Assembly: GCF_000425565.1 (NCBI RefSeq)
Contig: NZ_AUDR01000017.1
Span: 62,001 to 126,000 of the forward strand
Origin: Tepidiphilus margaritifer DSM 15129
GTDB taxonomy: Bacteria; Pseudomonadota; Gammaproteobacteria; Burkholderiales; Rhodocyclaceae
DNA: 64,000 bases
Direction of reading: 5' to 3'
Made by a program: the position numbers and the translations under genes. Below, piece by piece: positions 60,223 to 64,000 of the stretch. Within the stretch, counting starts at the first letter, position 1. Every line of letters starts with the position of its first letter. The notes beneath the pieces were generated by a model. The model was not told the DNA's origin. It did no database searches and worked only from the letters and a program-made list of their open reading frames with translations.

Positions 60223-62118
60223 ATGGGCAAGTATCAGGATTTCTACCGTCGCTCGATCGAGGATCGCGACGCCTTCTGGGCCGAGCAGGCGCAGTTCATC
60301 CACTGGGAGAAAGCGCCAGAGGTCATCTGCGACTACAGCAATCCCCCCTTCGTCAAATGGTTCAAGGGCGGGCTCACCAACCTCTGCTACAACGCCGTCG
60401 ATCGCCATGCCGCCAAACGCCCCGACGCACCGGCACTCATCTACGTTTCCACCGAGACCGGAGAAGAGAAAACCTACTCCTACGGCGAGCTGCAGCGCGA
60501 GGTCGAGCGCATGGCGGCGATTTACCGCAAACTCGGCGTGGAGAAAGGCGACCGGGTGCTCATCTACATGCCGATGATCCCGCAAGCCGCGTTCGCCATG
60601 CTCGCCTGCGTGCGCCTGGGCGCCATCCATTCGGTCGTCTTCGGCGGCTTTGCCGCTGCCTCGCTCGCCACCCGTATCGACGATGCCAAACCCAAGCTCG
60701 TCGTCACCGCCGAAGCGGGTATGCGCAACGGCAACGTCATCCCCTACAAGCATCTGCTCGACGAAGCCTGTCGGCTCGCCCAGTTCCCCCCCGAGAAAGT
60801 GCTCATCGTCGATCGCGGGCTCGACCCCGATTTCGCTCGCGTCGAAGGGCGCGACCTCGACTATGCAACCCTGCGCGACGAAGTGGGCGAAGCACGCGTG
60901 CCGGTCGAATGGGTCGATGCCACGCACCCGAGCTACATCCTCTATACCTCCGGCACCACCGGCAAGCCCAAAGGCGTGCAGCGCGATACCGGCGGCTACG
61001 CCGTGGCCCTCGCGAGTTCGATGAAACACATCTTTTGCGGCGGCGAAGGCGAGACGATGTTCTGCACCTCCGACATCGGCTGGGTGGTCGGGCACGGCTA
61101 CATCATCTACGGGCCGCTGCTCGCCGGCATGGCCACCGTGATGTACGAGGGCACGCCCTTGCGTCCCGATCCGGGCATCTGGTGGCGCTTGGTGGAGAAA
61201 TATCGCATCAACGTCATGTTCTCGGCCCCGACCGCCGTGCGGGTGCTCAAGAAGCAGGACCCGTCCTATATGAAGCGGGATCTTTCCTCGCTCAAGCACT
61301 TCTTCCTTGCCGGCGAGCCGCTCGACGAGACCACGCACCGCTGGATCCACGAAGCCCTGGGCGTGCCTGTGATCGACAACTACTGGCAAACCGAGAGCGG
61401 CTGGCCCATCCTCGCGCTGTGCCGGGGGGTGCAAGAAGATCTGCCCATCAAGTACGGCTCCCCCGGTCTGCCGGTCTACGGCTACGATCTGCACGTCTAC
61501 CGCGAAGACGGCACCGAGTGCGGCCCCAACGAAAAAGGCATCGTCGGCATCGTGCCGCCGCTGCCGCCGGGGTGCCTGAGTACCGTCTGGGGGCAGGACG
61601 ATCGCTTCGTGTCCACCTACTTCAGCCTCTTCCGCGAGCCGGTGGTCTATTCCACCGCCGACTGGGGCATCCGGGACGAGAACGGCTATCTCACCATTCT
61701 CGGGCGCATCGACGACGTCATCAACGTCGCGGGGCACCGCCTCGGTACGCGCGAGATCGAGGAGGCGATCCAGGCCAATCCGGCGATCGCCGAAGTGGCG
61801 GTGGTCGGGGTGCACGACGAAGTGAAAGGACAGGTGCCGGTGGCCTTCGCCGTGGTCAAGGATCCGTCGCGCATCGCCACGCGCGAGGACCGTCGGGTAC
61901 TCGAAGAAGAAGTCAAAAAGACCGTCGACGAGCTGCTCGGCGCCATCGCCCGTCCACATCGCGTCTACTTCGTGCAAGGGTTGCCCAAGACGCGCTCGGG
62001 CAAGATGCTGCGCCGCTCGCTGCAGGCGCTCGCCGAAGGGCGCGACCCTGGAGATCTTCCCACCATCGAGGATGCCAACACCCTCGAGATGGTCGCCGAG
62101 GCCATCCGCGAGAGCTGA
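60223..62118 (+). CDS. prpE: Propionate-CoA ligase PrpE
   Basis: 631 residues, the PrpE length (628 in E. coli). It is an ANL-family acyl-CoA synthetase with the PrpE-type start DFYRRSIEDRDAFWAEQAQF and FVKWFKGGLTNLCYNAVDRH, AMP loop LYTSGTTGKPKGVQRDTGGY, VIDNYWQTESGWPILAL and the C-terminal GLPKTRSGKMLRRSLQAL holding the acylatable lysine. It makes propionyl-CoA (also acts on acetate weakly). prpB/prpC/prpD are absent here, so it is detached from a methylcitrate cluster. A terminator follows. Confidence 0.9.
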   Translation: MGKYQDFYRRSIEDRDAFWAEQAQFIHWEKAPEVICDYSNPPFVKWFKGGLTNLCYNAVDRHAAKRPDAPALIYVSTETGEEKTYSYGELQREVERMAAIYRKLGVEKGDRVLIYMPMIPQAAFAMLACVRLGAIHSVVFGGFAAASLATRIDDAKPKLVVTAEAGMRNGNVIPYKHLLDEACRLAQFPPEKVLIVDRGLDPDFARVEGRDLDYATLRDEVGEARVPVEWVDATHPSYILYTSGTTGKPKGVQRDTGGYAVALASSMKHIFCGGEGETMFCTSDIGWVVGHGYIIYGPLLAGMATVMYEGTPLRPDPGIWWRLVEKYRINVMFSAPTAVRVLKKQDPSYMKRDLSSLKHFFLAGEPLDETTHRWIHEALGVPVIDNYWQTESGWPILALCRGVQEDLPIKYGSPGLPVYGYDLHVYREDGTECGPNEKGIVGIVPPLPPGCLSTVWGQDDRFVSTYFSLFREPVVYSTADWGIRDENGYLTILGRIDDVINVAGHRLGTREIEEAIQANPAIAEVAVVGVHDEVKGQVPVAFAVVKDPSRIATREDRRVLEEEVKKTVDELLGAIARPHRVYFVQGLPKTRSGKMLRRSLQALAEGRDPGDLPTIEDANTLEMVAEAIRES

Positions 62119-62137
62119 GCGCCCTTGATCGTGCAAG

Positions 62138-62169
62138 AAAAACGGCGGCGCCGCGTGGCGCCGCTTTTT
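62138..62169 (+). terminator. Rho-independent terminator after prpE
   Basis: AAAAAC leads into GCGGCGCC-GCGT-GGCGCCGC, an 8-bp perfect stem with a tetraloop, followed by TTTTTG. It starts 20 bp after the prpE stop and isolates prpE from argD. Confidence 0.85.
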
Positions 62170-62281
62170 GCTATGGGTGCTCTTTCAAAAAAAGCGCCTT
62201 TCCCGTAAGATCATAAGCTTTTCCTGACCCGGTCGCCCCTTTTGCTGCACGGGAGAACCGGATTTCGCGGGAGCGTCACGC

Positions 62282-63460
62282 ATGTCGCATCTGATGAATA
62301 CCTACGCCCGTCTGCCCGTGGCTTTCGTGCGCGGCGAAGGCGTCTGGCTCTATGACGAACAAGGCAAACCCTACCTCGATGCGCTGGCTGGCATCGCCGT
62401 CTCCACGTTGGGGCACGGCCATCCGCGTCTGGTCGAAGCGATCGCCCGCCAGGCGAAGGCCGTGATTCACACCTCCAACCTCTACCGCATCCCGGCGCAG
62501 GAGCGTCTGGCCGACCGCCTGTGCGAGCTTTCCGGCATGGACGAAGTCTTCTTCGGCAACTCGGGGGCGGAGGCCAACGAATGCGCCATCAAACTGGCGC
62601 GATTCTACGGCCACAAAGTGAAGAAGGTGGACGCGCCCAAGATCGCCGTGATGGAGCATGCGTTCCATGGGCGTACCCTCGCGACGCTCTCGGCCACCGG
62701 CAACGTCAAGACTCAGCTCGGTTTCGAGCCGCTCGTGCCGGGATTCCTGCGTGTGCCCTTCGGTGACGTTGCCGCGCTCACCCGACTCATCGCCGAAACG
62801 CCGGATCTGGTGGCCGTGATGTTCGAAGTCATCCAGGGCGAGGGCGGCATCCGGCTCGCCGACCCCGAATACCTGCGCGCCGTGCGTTCCTTGTGCGATG
62901 CTCATGGCCTGCTGATGATCTGCGACGAGGTGCAATGCGGCCTGGGGCGCACGGGCAAATGGTTCGGCTGGCAATGGAGCGAGGTGCGCCCCGACGTGAT
63001 GACGCTCGCCAAGGGGTTGGGCTCGGGGGTGCCCATCGGCGCCTGCCTCGCCGCCGGGCCGGCCGCGGGGCTCTTCGGCCCGGGCAACCACGGCTCCACC
63101 TTCGGCGGCAATCCGCTCGCCTGCACCGCCGGGCTTACCACGCTCGACGTGATCGAGACCGACGCACTGCTCGACAACGCCGCCCGGGTCGGCGGTTACC
63201 TCAAGGCGACGCTCGCCGCGCGCCTGGCGCACCTGCCCCAAGTCAAGGGCGTACGCGGTCAGGGGCTCATGCTCGGCGTCGAGCTCGACCGTCCTTGCGC
63301 AGCTTTGGTGCTCGACGCGCTGGAAGCAGGTTTGCTCATCAACGTTACCGCCGAGCGCGTCATTCGTCTGCTGCCGCCCTTGATCCTCACTATCGAGGAG
63401 GCACAGCAGATCGTCGAGCGCCTGGTGCCGCTCATCGAGCGTTTCGTCGCCCGTCATTGA
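62282..63460 (+). CDS. argD: Acetylornithine aminotransferase
   Basis: 392 residues, a class III PLP transaminase. Visible are FFGNSGAEANECAIKLARFY, EHAFHGRTLATLSATGNVKT, ICDEVQCGLGRTGKWFGWQ with the PLP aspartate and TLAKGLGSGVPIGACLAAGP with the Schiff-base lysine. It makes N-acetylornithine in arginine synthesis and may also serve succinyldiaminopimelate transamination. It is followed 14 bp later by argF, the betaproteobacterial argD-argF order. Confidence 0.95.
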   Translation: MSHLMNTYARLPVAFVRGEGVWLYDEQGKPYLDALAGIAVSTLGHGHPRLVEAIARQAKAVIHTSNLYRIPAQERLADRLCELSGMDEVFFGNSGAEANECAIKLARFYGHKVKKVDAPKIAVMEHAFHGRTLATLSATGNVKTQLGFEPLVPGFLRVPFGDVAALTRLIAETPDLVAVMFEVIQGEGGIRLADPEYLRAVRSLCDAHGLLMICDEVQCGLGRTGKWFGWQWSEVRPDVMTLAKGLGSGVPIGACLAAGPAAGLFGPGNHGSTFGGNPLACTAGLTTLDVIETDALLDNAARVGGYLKATLAARLAHLPQVKGVRGQGLMLGVELDRPCAALVLDALEAGLLINVTAERVIRLLPPLILTIEEAQQIVERLVPLIERFVARH

Positions 63461-63474
63461 AGGGAGGGAGCACC

Positions 63475-64000
63475 ATGCCGCCGAGACATTATCTCCAGTT
63501 CAAGGATTTCAGCGTCGACGAATACGCCTACCTCTTCGAGCGTACGGCCTGGATCAAGCGCAAGTTCAAGAATTACGAACCCTGGCACCCCCTCTTCGAT
63601 CGCACCCTGGTGATGATCTTCGAGAAGGCGAGCACGCGCACCCGCCTCTCGTTCGAGGCTGGCATCCAGCAGCTCGGCGGGTTCGCGGTCTATCTCAACA
63701 CGCGCGACTCCCAGCTCGGGCGCGGCGAACCGGTGGAGGATGCGGCCGAGGTCATCTCCCGCATGAGCGATCTGGTGATGATCCGTACCTTCGAGCAGGA
63801 AATCGTCGAGCGCTTCGCCGCCCGTTCGCGCGTGCCGGTGATCAACGGGCTCACCAACGAGTTCCATCCCTGCCAGGTGCTCGCCGACGTCTATACCTAC
63901 ATCGAACACCGCGGCTCCATCCGCGGCAAGACCGTCGCCTGGATCGGGGACGCGAACAACATGTGTCACACCTGGCTGCAGGCGGCCGAAGTGCTCGATT
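63475..64000 (+). CDS. argF: Ornithine carbamoyltransferase (3' part cut by window edge)
   Basis: 175 residues are visible, about 57% of the expected ~305. The carbamoyl-phosphate loop MIFEKASTRTRLSFEAGIQQ (S-T-R-T-R) is complete, as are LNTRDSQLGRGEPVEDAAEV and the ornithine-side start HPCQVLADVYTYIEH. It condenses ornithine with carbamoyl phosphate to citrulline. An AGGGAGGGAG site precedes the ATG. It is cotranscribed with argD; argG is expected downstream. Confidence 0.95.
   Translation, partial: MPPRHYLQFKDFSVDEYAYLFERTAWIKRKFKNYEPWHPLFDRTLVMIFEKASTRTRLSFEAGIQQLGGFAVYLNTRDSQLGRGEPVEDAAEVISRMSDLVMIRTFEQEIVERFAARSRVPVINGLTNEFHPCQVLADVYTYIEHRGSIRGKTVAWIGDANNMCHTWLQAAEVLD

Overview
This is a gene-dense, high-GC stretch of bacterial chromosome. 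It has short intergenic gaps and many 1-14 bp gene overlaps. No rRNA, tRNA, CRISPR array, transposase or phage gene was seen. The gene order matches Betaproteobacteria/Hydrogenophilalia: leuCDB-asd-fimV-truA-trpFBA-accD-folC-SPOR-cvpA-purF-metZ, proB-obgE-rpmA-rplU, purM facing an hda/pcnB/folK/panBC operon, purN-DUF3108-rsmB, and argD-argF. That class assignment is inference from gene order and protein character. I cannot name the genus.

Layout. 1-4.5 kb: minus-strand secD (cut by the window edge), yajC, an orphan short response regulator, rho and trxA, with a plus-strand 3-hydroxyacyl-CoA dehydrogenase between them. 4.6-7.2 kb: fdxA, a CBS-domain protein and a long-chain acyl-CoA ligase. 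7.25-15.1 kb: branched-chain amino acid and related genes, namely ilvBN behind a leader-peptide attenuator, aroC, leuCDB and asd. 15.2-27.3 kb: fimV, truA, trpFBA, accD, folC, a SPOR protein, cvpA, purF and metZ. 27.3-32.7 kb (minus): lpxH, a periplasmic cyclophilin, dnaJ, dnaK and grpE, headed by a clear sigma-32 promoter. 32.7-36.6 kb: an AEC permease, then proB, obgE, rpmA and rplU behind a strong sigma-70 promoter. 36.7-43.4 kb: a class II amidotransferase, two membrane proteins, pepN, then a cobalamin riboswitch and btuB. 43.4-50.5 kb (minus): an operon of a PerM-type protein, hda, a HAD phosphatase, pcnB, folK, a DUF486 protein, a deoxynucleoside kinase, panB and panC. 50.6-56.3 kb: purM, a 143-bp inverted-repeat-bounded element, miaA, an anomalous kamA-like radical SAM gene and mutL. 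56.3-64 kb: purN, DUF3108, rsmB, acuI-type reductase, prpE, argD and argF (cut by the edge).

Most of the window is core biosynthesis and housekeeping. The most notable points are four. (1) An enteric-type AHAS I (ilvBN) is preceded by a 26-residue Val/Leu-rich leader peptide resembling IvbL, with readable antiterminator and terminator pairings, in a betaproteobacterial context. (2) A visibly lower-GC lysine 2,3-aminomutase-family gene lies between mutL and miaA, which are normally neighbours. (3) A MITE-like inverted-repeat element exactly fills the gap between the converging purM and miaA, and its ends overlap both stop codons. (4) A cobalamin riboswitch has two stacked expression-platform hairpins that run up against the btuB ribosome binding site. 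I found no convincing wholly new multi-gene system.
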